Shown: positions 25,204 to 34,394, numbered from the stretch's first letter. The stretch is DNA of 64,000 nucleotides from CALROG01 sp943369755 (GCA_943369755.1 CALROG020000013.1:34285-98284), one strand, 5' to 3'. Program-made: numbers and translations. Notes: generated by a model from the sequence alone, not told the origin.

Positions 25204-26852
25204 GCGCTCAGTGCGCTGAAGGCTTGCAGCGCATCCGCGTCGGTGCGGTACAGGCGCAGCAGCGGCCCGTCGTCCAGCGCCCCGGCGCGGCGCAGCACCC
25301 GTTCCACTGGCAGCTTGATGCCGCTGATGTGCAGCGTGATGCCGCGCTCGGCCAGGCCGCTGCGCAGTTGGGCAAACACCTCTACCCCGGTCGCGTCAAT
25401 CCGGTTGATGGGCTGGGCGAACAGCCCCACGTGGCGGGTTTGTGGCTGTGCCGCCAGGTGGTCGGCAACGGCCCGCTCGAACGCACTGGCGGAGGCGAAG
25501 TCCAGCTCGTCGTCCATCCGCACCGCGTAAAGGTTCTGTGCCAGTGGTGCCAGCTTCCACAAATGGCGGTCGCGCAGGCTGCCGTCCGGATGCAGGCCAA
25601 GCTCAATGATGCGCGGGTGCAGCCGGTGGTACAGAAAATGCGCCAACCCCATCAGCACCCCGGCCAGCACGCCCCAGTAAATGCGCGGTGCGGTCAACAG
25701 CGTCACGGCGAAGGTCACCGCGGCGGTGGTGGCCTCGACCCGGTCAATGCGCCAAAGCCGCGGCAAAGCCTGGGGCTTGAGCAGGCCGGACACTGCGGTC
25801 AATACCACCGCGGCCAGCACCGCCATCGGCACATGAAACAGCAGCGGGGTCAGGAACAAAAGCGCCAGCAGCACAAAGCAGGTCATGGCCAGCGCCGACC
25901 AGCCGCTGCGTGCGCCCGCATACAGCGTAATGGCCGAACGCGAGAACGAGGTGCTGGTGGGAAAGCTGCCCGAGAAGGCCGAGGCCAGCTTGGCCAGGCC
26001 CTGGCCGATCAGGTCCTGGTTGTCGTTCCAGAGCCGGGCGTCGCGGCGGGCCTCAATCTTGGCGCTGGCTGCTGTTTCAAGAAAACTGACCAGTGCAATC
26101 ACCATCGCCGGCACCAGCAAGGCACCAAAAGTTTCCCAGCTTGGCAGGCTGGGCCAATAAAAGGTGGGCAGGCCCGCGGGCAGTTGCCCGATGATTGCGC
26201 CGGTTTGCGAATAGCCACTGAAATGGCTCACGACCGCAGCGCCCGCCATGACCAACACCACCATCGGCAGCCGCGGCGCGAAACGCTTGCCCAGCACCAG
26301 CAGTGCCAGGCTGGCAACACCAAACGCCAGCGTCGCCGGGTCCAGCCGTGGCTGGCTGAAAACAGTTGCCAAGCCGCCCTTGAGGCCGAGGAACGCAGGC
26401 AACTGAGACGCCATGATCAGCAAGGCTGCGGCCTGTGTGAAGCCGGTCAGCACCGGCACGCTGATCAGGTTGAGCACCCAGCCGAACCCGCCCGCGCCCA
26501 GCGCCAACTGGATCAGCCCCGACAGGATCGCCAGCCACACCGCCAGTGACACCCATTGCGCGCTGCCGGGTGGGGCCAGGCCCGAGAGCGAGGCGGCGAC
26601 CAGCACGCAGGTGAGGGCAGCAGGCCCCACGGAAAGCCGTGTTGAGCCACCGAACAAGACGGCAACCAATGACGGCAGCAGCGCTGCATACAGTCCGGTA
26701 ATCACAGGCATGCCGGCCAGGCCGGCGTAGGCCACCGCCTGCGGGATCATCACCAGCGCGACCGTCAAACCCGCGGCAATTTCCCCGCGCAGAAGCCCCG
26801 CGTCGGGCCGTGGCCAGTTGAGAAAAGGGAACCAACGGTTCAAACCGGACAT
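25200..26852 (-). CDS. SulP-family inorganic anion transporter with STAS domain (copy 1)
   Basis: Inner-membrane transporter for sulfate or a related anion, 550 residues. N-terminal SulP signature GEIAAGLTVALVMIPQAVAY, then TGLYAALLPSLVAVLFGGST, FSGSFPTSTSFSRSAITLYA (~265) and SGLLKPQALPRLWRIDR. The C-terminal ~120 residues form a STAS regulatory domain (NRIDATGVEVFAQLRSGLAE). It starts 15 bp downstream of the sulfatase gene on the same strand, which suggests it moves sulfate released by, or needed with, that enzyme. Confidence 0.92.
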   Translation of the reverse strand: MSGLNRWFPFLNWPRPDAGLLRGEIAAGLTVALVMIPQAVAYAGLAGMPVITGLYAALLPSLVAVLFGGSTRLSVGPAALTCVLVAASLSGLAPPGSAQWVSLAVWLAILSGLIQLALGAGGFGWVLNLISVPVLTGFTQAAALLIMASQLPAFLGLKGGLATVFSQPRLDPATLAFGVASLALLVLGKRFAPRLPMVVLVMAGAAVVSHFSGYSQTGAIIGQLPAGLPTFYWPSLPSWETFGALLVPAMVIALVSFLETAASAKIEARRDARLWNDNQDLIGQGLAKLASAFSGSFPTSTSFSRSAITLYAGARSGWSALAMTCFVLLALLFLTPLLFHVPMAVLAAVVLTAVSGLLKPQALPRLWRIDRVEATTAAVTFAVTLLTAPRIYWGVLAGVLMGLAHFLYHRLHPRIIELGLHPDGSLRDRHLWKLAPLAQNLYAVRMDDELDFASASAFERAVADHLAAQPQTRHVGLFAQPINRIDATGVEVFAQLRSGLAERGITLHISGIKLPVERVLRRAGALDDGPLLRLYRTDADALQAFSALSA

Positions 26853-26867
26853 GCGCTCGATTGTTAC

Positions 26868-28184
26868 CTACCGCTGCGGCATGTCTTTGGCGCTGTAGCC
26901 CAGGCTGACGGTGGCGTCGGCGGGAATTGGCGGCATGCTGTCGTTCCAGGCCTCCCAGGCGGCGCGCAGGGTGTCCAGGCGCTGCGGCTCGCGCGGGGCC
27001 AGGTTGGCGCGCTCGCGTTCGTCCGCCGCGATGTTGAACAGGTAGTCGTGGCCGTCTACCCGCAGGTACTTCCAGTCGCCGTCGCGCAGCGCCCGCTGGC
27101 CGCGGTGGTTCATGCGCCAATGCAGCGGGCGCGGGAACTGGTGTGTGGCGTTGCGCAGAACCGGCAACAGCGACTGGCCGTCCAGTGGGTAGGCCCCGTC
27201 AGCCGGCACACCAGCGGCGTCCAGCATCGTGGCAGACCAGTCCATCGTCATGCAAGGTTGCCCGCTGGTACCGCCGGGGGCAATTGCCGCCGGCCAGTGC
27301 GCGATCCAGGGCACGCGGATGCCGCCTTCGGTCAGGTCCATCTTTCCGCCCACCAGGGGCCAGTTGTCAGAGAAGCGTTCGCCGCCGTTGTCGCTGGTAA
27401 ACACCACCAGGGTGTCGTCGGCCAGGCCGTGCCTGCGCAAAGCCTCCATCACCCAGCCGATGCCCTCGTCCATCTGCTGGATCATCTTGCGGTAGCTGTG
27501 GATGTTGCCGCCGTGCAGGTGAAACAGGTTGTCTTTGAGCTCTTGCGCCAGCGCTTCGTCGTCGCGCGTCTCCCAGGGCCAGTGCGGCGCGGTGTAGTGC
27601 AGGCTCAGAAAAAATGGTGTGCCTGCGTTCGCGCCGGGTGCCATGCGATCCACGTAGTCGACTGCACGCCTGGAAATCAGGTCGGTCAGGTAGCCGTCTT
27701 CATGGTGCTCGGCATCGCCGAAGTACAGGTCGTGGCTGCCGTTATTGCTGCAGTGGGTGAAGTAGTCCACCCCGCCCGACATCGGGCCGAAGAACTCGTC
27801 GTAGCCCGACTTCAGCGGGCCGAACACCGGCGGGTAGCCCAAATGCCATTTGCCGACCAGTGCCGTGCGGTAGCCCGCGTCGCGCAGCAGCGAGGGCAGG
27901 GTGGGGTGCTCGGGCGGCAGGCCCAGGGTCGTGCTGCCTTTGCTCTTGCTGTTGATGGGCTCTTCCGCTGCGCCGCGCAGCCGGTACTGGTAACGCGCCG
28001 TCATCAGGGCAAAGCGCGTGGGCGAACACACCGGTGAGTTGCTGTAGCCGTTGGTAAACCGCAAGCCGTTGGCGGCCAGCGCGTCAAGCACCGGTGACAC
28101 CGGCAACCGTGCGCCGTAGCAACCCAGGTCGGCAAAGCCCAGGTCGTCGGCAACGATGAAGATGATGTTGGGGCGGGCTGACAT
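26868..28184 (-). CDS. Sulfatase (arylsulfatase family, formylglycine type)
   Basis: 438-residue type I sulfatase hydrolysing a sulfate ester. The ATG at 28184 overlaps the upstream gene's stop (TGATG). Metal-binding N-terminus PNIIFIVADDLGFADLGCYG; formylglycine signature CSPTR at residues 53-57 within SPVCSPTRFALMTARYQY; GKWHLGYPP (~115); TSDNGGERF (~266). No cleavable signal peptide is seen, so it should act in the cytoplasm. No formylglycine-generating enzyme is in the window. The two Bug binding proteins upstream and SulP downstream suggest import and desulfation of an organosulfate. Confidence 0.92.
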   Translation of the reverse strand: MSARPNIIFIVADDLGFADLGCYGARLPVSPVLDALAANGLRFTNGYSNSPVCSPTRFALMTARYQYRLRGAAEEPINSKSKGSTTLGLPPEHPTLPSLLRDAGYRTALVGKWHLGYPPVFGPLKSGYDEFFGPMSGGVDYFTHCSNNGSHDLYFGDAEHHEDGYLTDLISRRAVDYVDRMAPGANAGTPFFLSLHYTAPHWPWETRDDEALAQELKDNLFHLHGGNIHSYRKMIQQMDEGIGWVMEALRRHGLADDTLVVFTSDNGGERFSDNWPLVGGKMDLTEGGIRVPWIAHWPAAIAPGGTSGQPCMTMDWSATMLDAAGVPADGAYPLDGQSLLPVLRNATHQFPRPLHWRMNHRGQRALRDGDWKYLRVDGHDYLFNIAADERERANLAPREPQRLDTLRAAWEAWNDSMPPIPADATVSLGYSAKDMPQR

Positions 28185-29170
28185 CAATCGACCTTCATGC
28201 CGGTGGCGCGAATCACCCGACCGTAGTGCTCGTACAGCCGCTCGAGCCGCCGCGCAGCGGCGGCGCCGCTCAGGCCTTCGTAGGCCATGTCCAGCTCGTT
28301 CAGCCGGCTTTGCAGCTCAGGGCGGGTCATTACCTCAAGAATGGCGCGGGCGATGGTTTGCATCAACGGCTCGGGCGTGCTGGCGGGTGCCATGACCACA
28401 TAAAGCACTTCGTACTCCATGTCGCGCAAACCAACTTCGGCCATGGTCGGCACGTCGGGCGCCAGCCGCGAGCGCTTGCTGCTGGTGACGGCCAGGGCAT
28501 TGACCTTTCCCCCCTTGACCTGCGGAAGCATGCCGGGGGTGGCCAGGGTTCCGCCTTCAACCTCGCCGGCGACAACCGCCATGACCGCGGGCGAGTTGCC
28601 GCGGTAGGGCACGTGGCTGATGCGGGTGGCGGCTGACTCGTTGAGCATGTTGATCCACAAGTGGCCGGGCGAGCCGTTGCCACCGGAGCTGAAATTCAGG
28701 TCGCGCGCACGCGCGACCTGCAAAAATTCGCGTGCAGTCTTGATGCCAGTGCGTGGGTGAACGCCCAGCAGCAGACCCGAACCCGACAGCACGGCCACCG
28801 GTTTCAGGTCGCTTTGGCGGAACGGCATGGTTTTGTAGATGTGGGGGTTCACCGTGTGGGTGGTGTCAATGCCCCAAAGCAGGGTGTGCCCGTCACCGGC
28901 AGATTTGGCTACCTGGTCGGCCCCCACATTGCCGGAAGCGCCCGCCTTGTTTTCCACCACAAACGACTGGTTGAACTGACGCCCAAGCGCCTCCGCCACT
29001 GCGCGGGCCAGAATGTCTGACGGCCCGCCCGGCGGAAATGAATTGACGAAGCGCACAGCTTTGGAAGGCCAGGGCGCAGCCGCCGGGGCTTGGGCGCTTG
29101 CGCCGCCAGCGCTGGCCAGCAGTGCGGCAAGTACCGCACGGCGTCCAGGGTCTTTGGGGTTGGTTTTCAT
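28184..29170 (-). CDS. Bug-family tripartite tricarboxylate transporter substrate-binding protein (1)
   Basis: 328-residue periplasmic binding protein of the TctC/Bug family. The start is put at the ATG at 29170 (MKTNPKDPGRRAVLAALLAS, a possible Tat-type signal with an RR pair); the longer frame upstream is just the translated interspersed repeat. Family landmarks: VRFVNSFPPGGPSDILARAV, VVENKAGASGNVGADQVAKS and LAPDVPTMAEVGLRDMEYEV. Bug proteins bind small acids. No TctA/TctB membrane genes are nearby, as is common for orphan Bug genes. Confidence 0.9.
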   Translation of the reverse strand: MKTNPKDPGRRAVLAALLASAGGASAQAPAAAPWPSKAVRFVNSFPPGGPSDILARAVAEALGRQFNQSFVVENKAGASGNVGADQVAKSAGDGHTLLWGIDTTHTVNPHIYKTMPFRQSDLKPVAVLSGSGLLLGVHPRTGIKTAREFLQVARARDLNFSSGGNGSPGHLWINMLNESAATRISHVPYRGNSPAVMAVVAGEVEGGTLATPGMLPQVKGGKVNALAVTSSKRSRLAPDVPTMAEVGLRDMEYEVLYVVMAPASTPEPLMQTIARAILEVMTRPELQSRLNELDMAYEGLSGAAAARRLERLYEHYGRVIRATGMKVD

Positions 29171-29182
29171 GTAAATATGCTC

Positions 29183-29236
29183 CAAATCGGCTGTAGCCCG
29201 CGTGCAATATGCGTGAGCCACTATTAAATTTATAGC
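29183..29236 (-). repeat. ~55-bp interspersed palindromic repeat between the two Bug genes
   Basis: Read on the minus strand it is GCTAT-N6-ATAGTGGCTCACGCA, a 7-nt spacer, GCGGGCTACAGCC, then GATTTGG. This is one of the two best-preserved copies (the other is at 61496). It fills the gap between the Bug genes and could form a processing or attenuation structure on the mRNA. Confidence 0.85.
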
Positions 29237-29239
29237 AAC

Positions 29240-30202
29240 TCAGTCCAGGCTGACGCCGGTGGCCTTGATCGGTTTTTCCCACCGCGCCAGGTCAGCACGC
29301 TGCGCGGCGGCCAGCTCGGCACTGCTGGAGCCAATCGGCTCCATGCCCAGCTCCAGCAGGCGCTTTTGCAGGCCGGGTTGCCGCACCGCGCGCTGCACCG
29401 CGCTCTCCAGCCGCACCCGCACATCGGGTGCCAGGCCGGCCGGGCCGTACATTGCAAACCAGGCGGTGGCTTCCATGTTGATGCCTTGCTCCTTCAGGGT
29501 CGGCACCTCGGGTACCTGCGGGTCGCGCGTGCCGCCGGTGACGCCAATCACGCGCACCTTGCCCTCTTTGTGCAATTGGGCGGTTTCAGACACCACGTCA
29601 AACTTGTAGCCAATGTGCCCGCCCAGCAGCGCGGTGTTGGCGGGCGCACCGCCCTGAAACGGCACGTGGGTGAATTGCGCACCGGTGCTTTGCTCCAGCA
29701 GCACGCCCATGAAGTGCGGCAGCGTGCCCAGGCCCGGCGTGCCGTAAGTGGCTCCCATCGGGTCGGCTTTGGCCTTGGCCACCATTTCCGCAATGCTCTT
29801 CACATTGGCGGCAGGGCCCGCCACCACGCCAAACTGAAAGCGCGCGATCTGCGAGATCGGGGTGAAGTCTTTGACCGCGTCGTAGTCCAGCTTTTTGTAG
29901 ACATGCGGGAACAGCACCATCGGCCCGCTGGGCAGCACGATGACGGTTTGCCCGTCCGGCTTGGCGGTGCGGGTAAGGCTGAGCGCCAGCCGGCCGCCGG
30001 CACCGGGCTTGTTGTCCACGATCACGCTGGAGAAGTCTTCCTTGATCGCGTCGCCAATCAGCCGGGCCAGCACATCGGCCGAGCCGCCAGGCGGAAAGCC
30101 CACCAGGATCTTCAGGGGCGGTTTGTCCTGGGCGGCAGCGGGCAGACCCAGGGCGGCGCAGGTGGTGGCAATGAGGGCGGCAAGCAGGGGGCGGCGATAC
30201 AT
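29240..30202 (-). CDS. Bug-family tripartite tricarboxylate transporter substrate-binding protein (2)
   Basis: 320-residue periplasmic binding protein. Signal peptide MYRRPLLAALIATTCAALGL with cleavage near PAAAQ. Bug motifs: LKILVGFPPGGSADVLARLI, VIVDNKPGAGGRLALSLTRT, FQGGAPANTALLGGHIGYKF and VPTLKEQGINMEATAWFAMY. It is a paralogue of the downstream Bug gene, not a recent duplicate (divergent sequence). It is the first gene of the leftward sulfatase unit, divergent from a MarR regulator. Confidence 0.92.
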   Translation of the reverse strand: MYRRPLLAALIATTCAALGLPAAAQDKPPLKILVGFPPGGSADVLARLIGDAIKEDFSSVIVDNKPGAGGRLALSLTRTAKPDGQTVIVLPSGPMVLFPHVYKKLDYDAVKDFTPISQIARFQFGVVAGPAANVKSIAEMVAKAKADPMGATYGTPGLGTLPHFMGVLLEQSTGAQFTHVPFQGGAPANTALLGGHIGYKFDVVSETAQLHKEGKVRVIGVTGGTRDPQVPEVPTLKEQGINMEATAWFAMYGPAGLAPDVRVRLESAVQRAVRQPGLQKRLLELGMEPIGSSSAELAAAQRADLARWEKPIKATGVSLD

Positions 30203-30257
30203 GGCGATGTCCTTCGGGTTTGTGGCGGGTTACAGGGCCAATGTAGACGCGGGACAA

Positions 30258-30274
30258 TTGATTTACCTAATCAA
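30258..30274. promoter_or_regulatory. Palindromic operator between Bug and marR genes
   Basis: Perfect dyad TTGATT-TACCT-AATCAA in the 92-bp divergent intergenic region. MarR-family dimers bind AT-rich dyads of this size, so it is the likely site through which the adjacent regulator controls itself and the sulfatase operon. Binding is inferred. Confidence 0.65.
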
Positions 30275-30294
30275 TCATTGCCGGTGTATACCCT

Positions 30295-30819
30295 ATGGCA
30301 GAGCCCAATCGACTTGACTCGCCCCTGGCGCTGGACGACCTGTTTCTCTACCGCATCAGTCAGCTCTTGGGCGTTGCGGGCAGCCTGGTGATTCGGCTTT
30401 GCGAGGGCCGGTTTGGCATTACCCGACGCGAGTGGCGAGTGCTGGCGCTGCTGGCCACTGACGAAGGCTTGTTGTCGTCTGAACTGGCGCAGCGTGCGCA
30501 ACTTGACCGCGCCCGAACGTCGCGCGCCATCTCCTCGCTGGTCGCCAAGAAACTGTTGAGCCGCCAGCCCAGGCCGGGTGATCGGCGACAGGCAACGCTG
30601 GTGCTCTCGCCTGCCGGCCGCGAGCTGTATGACACTCTGTTCCCGTTGGTCAAGGACATCAATCAGGCGGTGCTGGCGCCACTGGCCACGGCGCAACGGG
30701 TGCAACTCGACGGCTGGCTGACCGCGCTACAGGCCCAGGCCGACGCACTGCGGGGCGAGTCCGCGTTGCCCAAAGCGGATCGGCGCCGCGGTGGCCGCAT
30801 CCCGCGCAGCCTCGGCTGA
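30295..30819 (+). CDS. MarR-family transcriptional regulator
   Basis: 174-residue winged-helix repressor. The MarR fold is evident: RFGITRREWRVLALLATDEG, LSSELAQRAQLDRARTSRAI (recognition helix), ISSLVAKKLLSRQPRPGDRR (wing, with the conserved D-R in GDRRQATLVLS). An Arg/Gly-rich C-terminal tail follows. It is transcribed divergently from the Bug-Bug-sulfatase-SulP unit and is probably its ligand-responsive repressor. Confidence 0.9.
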   Translation: MAEPNRLDSPLALDDLFLYRISQLLGVAGSLVIRLCEGRFGITRREWRVLALLATDEGLLSSELAQRAQLDRARTSRAISSLVAKKLLSRQPRPGDRRQATLVLSPAGRELYDTLFPLVKDINQAVLAPLATAQRVQLDGWLTALQAQADALRGESALPKADRRRGGRIPRSLG

Positions 30820-30822
30820 GCC

Positions 30823-31572
30823 TCAGTCAGGGCCGCAGACCGGGCAGGCCGGGTTGCGCAGCACCTTGATTTCGCTGAATTGCATGGCGCGGCCGTCCAG
30901 CATCAGCAAGCGCCCGGCCACCGATTCGCCCGCGCCGCAAAGCAGTTTCAAAGCCTCGGCCGCCTGCATGCTGCCAATGATGCCCACCAGCGGTGCCAGC
31001 ACGCCCAGGGTGGCGCAACGGGTTTCTTCGGGCACCTGCTCCGGCGGAAACACGCAAGCGTAGCAGGGCGAGTGCGCGCTGCGCGGGTCGTACACCGCAA
31101 GCTGCCCGTCAAAACGGATGGCGGCCCCTGAGACCAGCGGTTTGCGCTGGGCCACACAGGCCGCGTTGATGGCCTGGCGGGTGGCAAAGTTGTCGCAGCA
31201 GTCCAGCACCACATCGGCAGCGGCAACCAGCGCACCTAGCTGCTGCGCCCCGACGCGGGCCTGTACGCAAGTGACCTGCACGTCGGGGTTGATGGCGGCA
31301 ATGGCCTGCGCAGCTGACGCCACTTTGGGCTGGCCGATGCGCGCCATGTTGTGGGCCACCTGGCGTTGCAGGTTGGTCAGGTCTACCGCGTCGTCGTCCA
31401 CCAGCGTGATGTGGCCGACACCGGCGCTGCCAAGGTACAGCGCCACCGGCGAGCCCAGGCCGCCTGCGCCAATCACCAGGGCATGCGAGGCCAGCAGGCG
31501 CTGCTGGCCTTCAATGCCGATTTCTTCCAGCAGGATGTGCCGCGAGTAGCGCAGCAACTGGTCGTCGGTCAT
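30823..31572 (-). CDS. moeB: HesA/MoeB/ThiF-family adenylyltransferase (MoeB-like)
   Basis: E1-like enzyme that adenylates the C-terminal Gly of a ubiquitin-like sulfur carrier (MoaD or ThiS). 249 residues. ATP-binding ALVIGAGGLGSPVALYLGSA (~33), DLTNLQRQVAHN (~65), catalytic-site Asp in VVLDCCDNFATRQAIN (~125), and two zinc CxxC pairs (CYAC ~168; CPVC near the C-terminus). MoeB versus ThiF cannot be fully separated by sequence, but no rhodanese domain is fused. It begins 7 bp after the ctpA-like stop. Confidence 0.88.
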   Translation of the reverse strand: MTDDQLLRYSRHILLEEIGIEGQQRLLASHALVIGAGGLGSPVALYLGSAGVGHITLVDDDAVDLTNLQRQVAHNMARIGQPKVASAAQAIAAINPDVQVTCVQARVGAQQLGALVAAADVVLDCCDNFATRQAINAACVAQRKPLVSGAAIRFDGQLAVYDPRSAHSPCYACVFPPEQVPEETRCATLGVLAPLVGIIGSMQAAEALKLLCGAGESVAGRLLMLDGRAMQFSEIKVLRNPACPVCGPD

Positions 31573-31579
31573 GCCGCGA

Positions 31580-33016
31580 TCAGTTGTCTTTCTTGTCGTC
31601 CTTGCGCTCCACCATGGTCTTGCTGACCAGTACCGGGCGGCCCTTGAGCTGGTTCAGTGCCTGCACCAGCTGGAAGTCTGTGGCGCTGCCGAACTCGGGG
31701 ATCTTGCGGTCCTGGGGTGGCTTGCGGGCTTCTTCTTCCATGCGCTTGCGGGCTTCTTCGCGGGCCTTCTCGCGGGCCGCGTCCTTGGCTTCTTCGCCCT
31801 GGCCACTGCCCAGGTGCTTTTGCAGGTCGGCCTCGCGGGTGCGCAGCGCCGAGAAAATATTGCCTTCTTCGGTTTCGTCAATCATCACGTCAGGGATGAT
31901 GCCTTTGGCCTGGATCGACTTGCCGCTGGGCGTGTAGTAGCGCGCGGTGGTGAGCTTCAGGCCGGTGTCGGGGCCCAGCGGGCGCACCGTCTGCACCGAA
32001 CCCTTGCCGAAGGTCTGGCTGCCCAGAATCGTGGCGCGCTTGTGGTCTTGCAGCGCACCGGCCACGATTTCGCTGGCCGAGGCCGAGCCTTCATTGACCA
32101 GCACCACCAGCGGCACTGTTTTGAGCGCGGCGGGCAGGCGGCGCAACGGGTCGGTGCCGGCCCGGCGCTGGTAGAACTCGGGCGCGGCTTTGTAAACAAA
32201 CTTGCTTTCCGCCAGTTGGCCGTTGGTGGACACCACGGTCACGTTTTCGGGCAGGAAGGCGGCCGACACCGCCACCGCTGCGTCCAGCAGGCCGCCCGGG
32301 TCGTTGCGCAGGTCCAGCACCAGGCCTTTGAGGTTGGGTTCGGCCTTGTAGATTTCGTCGACCTTGCGCACGAAATCGTCCACCGTGCGCTCCTGGAACT
32401 GGCTCAGGCGGATCCAGCCATAGCCGGGCTCAACCACCTTGCCGCGAACCGAAACCGTCTTGATTTCTTCACGCGTGATGGTCACCGGGAAGGTGCGGTT
32501 TTCGTCTTTGCGAAAGATGGTCAGGTTGACCTTGGTGGCCGGTTCGCCGCGCATCCGCTTGACGGCTTCATTCAGTGTCAGGCCCTTGACCAGGGTGTCG
32601 TCAATTTTGGTGATCAGGTCGCCGGGCTTGAGTCCAGCCCGGAATGCCGGCGAGCCCTCAATGGGCGACACCACCTTGACCAGGCCGTCTTCTTGAGAGA
32701 TTTCTATGCCCACGCCGACGAAGCGGCCCGAGGTGCCTTCGCGGAATTCCTTGAACGACTTTTTGTCGAAGTACTGGGAGTGCGGGTCCAGGCTGGCGAC
32801 CATGCCCGAGATGGCGTCCGAGATGAGCTTTTTCTCGTCAATCGGCTCGACATAGTCGGTCTTGACCATGCCAAACACGGCGGCGAGCTGCTGCAGTTCT
32901 TCCAGGGGCAGCGGTGCCAGCGAACCGCGGGCAACGGTTTGCAGTGACACCGTGGTCAACACGCCAGCCAGCGCGCCCACCGAAATCCAACCCGCGATCT
33001 TGAGTTTGTGGCTCAT
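31580..33016 (-). CDS. S41-family C-terminal processing peptidase (CtpA-like)
   Basis: Periplasmic serine protease of the CtpA/Prc family. The start MSHKLKIAGWISVGALAGVL (ATG at 33016) is preferred over an ATG at 33037, because AGAGGA lies 7 nt upstream. It has an N-terminal membrane anchor or signal, then a PDZ domain (about 90-170; GVGIEISQEDGLVKVVSPIE), then the S41 core with nucleophile Ser in NEGSASASEIVAGALQDHK (~310) and Lys in ILGSQTFGKGSVQTV (~340). The C-terminus is Lys/Glu/Ala-rich coiled coil. It lies downstream of gpmA and upstream of moeB on the same strand. Confidence 0.93.
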   Translation of the reverse strand: MSHKLKIAGWISVGALAGVLTTVSLQTVARGSLAPLPLEELQQLAAVFGMVKTDYVEPIDEKKLISDAISGMVASLDPHSQYFDKKSFKEFREGTSGRFVGVGIEISQEDGLVKVVSPIEGSPAFRAGLKPGDLITKIDDTLVKGLTLNEAVKRMRGEPATKVNLTIFRKDENRTFPVTITREEIKTVSVRGKVVEPGYGWIRLSQFQERTVDDFVRKVDEIYKAEPNLKGLVLDLRNDPGGLLDAAVAVSAAFLPENVTVVSTNGQLAESKFVYKAAPEFYQRRAGTDPLRRLPAALKTVPLVVLVNEGSASASEIVAGALQDHKRATILGSQTFGKGSVQTVRPLGPDTGLKLTTARYYTPSGKSIQAKGIIPDVMIDETEEGNIFSALRTREADLQKHLGSGQGEEAKDAAREKAREEARKRMEEEARKPPQDRKIPEFGSATDFQLVQALNQLKGRPVLVSKTMVERKDDKKDN

Positions 33017-33158
33017 AAAAAGTCCTCTCGACTTCATTCAATATACACCGGCACAGGCTATAAGACGCCGCCTGTGGGTATCGGTTCCGGAGGACAGTGG
33101 CGATTTGCCCCAAAGCGATTGCATTTACCGGTTCTTTACCTGGCAAAAGACGACCCGG

Positions 33159-33902
33159 TCAGCCTTTGCCCTGGGCCGCCACGGCAGCCGCGGCGCGGGC
33201 TGCAGCCTGCGCGTCGCCAAGGTAGTAGTGGCGGATGGGTTTGAGGTTGGCGTCCAGTTCATAAACCAGCGGTATCCCGTTGGGGATGTTCAGGCCCACG
33301 ATCTCGTCGTCGCCAATGTTGTCCAGGTACTTGACCAGCGCACGGATCGAATTGCCATGCGCCGCCACCACCAGGCGCTTGCCGGCCTTGATGGCCGGTG
33401 CCAATGACTCGTTCCAGTAGGGCAGCACCCGCTCAACGGTGTCTTTGAGGCACTCGGTCAGCGGAATCTGCTCGGGGCTCAGCCTGGCGTAACGGATGTC
33501 GCCGCGCTCGCTGCGCGGGTCGGTGGGCTCCAGTGCCGGCGGCGGGGTGTCATAGCTGCGCCGCCACACCAGCACCTGGGCGTCGCCGTAGAGTTTGGCG
33601 GTGTCGGCCTTGTTCAGCCCCTGCAACGCGCCATAGTGGCGCTCGTTCAGACGCCAGCTATGCACCACCGGCAGCCAGGTGCGGTCCATCTCGTCCAGCA
33701 CATGCCACAGCGTGCGGGTGGCTCGCTTGAGCACGCTGGTGCTGGCCAGGTCGAATTCATAGCCCTCGGCCTTGAGCAGTTGTCCGGCGGCCCTGGCCTG
33801 TTCGACGCCGGTGGGGGTGAGGTCTACATCGGTCCAGCCGGTGAAGCGGTTTTCAAGGTTCCAGGTGGATTCACCGTGGCGGATCAGGACGAGCTTGTGC
33901 AT
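33159..33902 (-). CDS. gpmA: 2,3-bisphosphoglycerate-dependent phosphoglycerate mutase
   Basis: Interconverts 3- and 2-phosphoglycerate in glycolysis/gluconeogenesis. The start at 33902 gives 247 residues, the family's usual length: MHKLVLIRHGESTWNLENRF with the phosphorylated His in RHGES. Further motifs: DVDLTPTGVEQA, LNERHYGALQGLNKADTA, and VVAAHGNSIRALVKYLD with the second catalytic His. It is divergent from the rhodanese gene; the 81 bp between them should carry both promoters. Confidence 0.97.
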   Translation of the reverse strand: MHKLVLIRHGESTWNLENRFTGWTDVDLTPTGVEQARAAGQLLKAEGYEFDLASTSVLKRATRTLWHVLDEMDRTWLPVVHSWRLNERHYGALQGLNKADTAKLYGDAQVLVWRRSYDTPPPALEPTDPRSERGDIRYARLSPEQIPLTECLKDTVERVLPYWNESLAPAIKAGKRLVVAAHGNSIRALVKYLDNIGDDEIVGLNIPNGIPLVYELDANLKPIRHYYLGDAQAAARAAAAVAAQGKG

Positions 33903-33983
33903 GGGAAGGGCGCAAAAAAAGTAAGGCGTTGCCCGGCATTCTAAAATGCCCCCTTTGCCGCTGCGGTACATGAAAGGTACGAA

Positions 33984-34394
33984 GTGAAGTTTATTGTGGA
34001 CAACTGGATGCTGATAGCCGTGGCTTTTGCTGCGGGGGCCATGCTGGTGTGGCCGTTGGTGTCGCGCGGTGTGGGGGCTGGCTCGCTGACGGCCAATGGT
34101 GCGGTGCAGCTGATCAATCGCGAAAAGGCGGTGGTGGTGGACGTGAGCGAGGCCGAGGAATTTGCCGCTGGCCATGTGGGGGGCGCCAAGAACGTGCCTG
34201 TCGGTCAGCTGGAGGAAAAGTTGTCAGAGGCGGCCAAAAACAAGGCGCTGCCGCTGATTCTGGTGTGCCCTACGGGTGCCCGGGCCAACCGGGCCCTGGG
34301 CGTGGCCAAGAAACTGGGCTACGAAAATGCCCAGGTACTGGGTGGCGGGCTGAACGCCTGGAAAGAGGCCAACCTGCCGCTTGAAAAGGCCTGA
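33984..34394 (+). CDS. Membrane-anchored rhodanese-like protein
   Basis: 136 residues from a GTG at 33984 preceded by AAAGG (33973-33977). An N-terminal membrane segment (MLIAVAFAAGAMLVWPLV) is followed by a single rhodanese domain with catalytic Cys in LILVCPTGARANRAL (~95) and GGGLNAWKEANLPL at the end, so it is predicted to transfer sulfane sulfur at the membrane (YibN-like). It starts the rhodanese-grxC unit, with a 5-bp gap to grxC. Confidence 0.93.
   Translation: MKFIVDNWMLIAVAFAAGAMLVWPLVSRGVGAGSLTANGAVQLINREKAVVVDVSEAEEFAAGHVGGAKNVPVGQLEEKLSEAAKNKALPLILVCPTGARANRALGVAKKLGYENAQVLGGGLNAWKEANLPLEKA

Noticed and set aside
29171..29221. N-terminal extension of the first Bug protein
   Set aside because: The extra 17 residues are a translation of the interspersed repeat; the signal peptide starts at the ATG at 29170.
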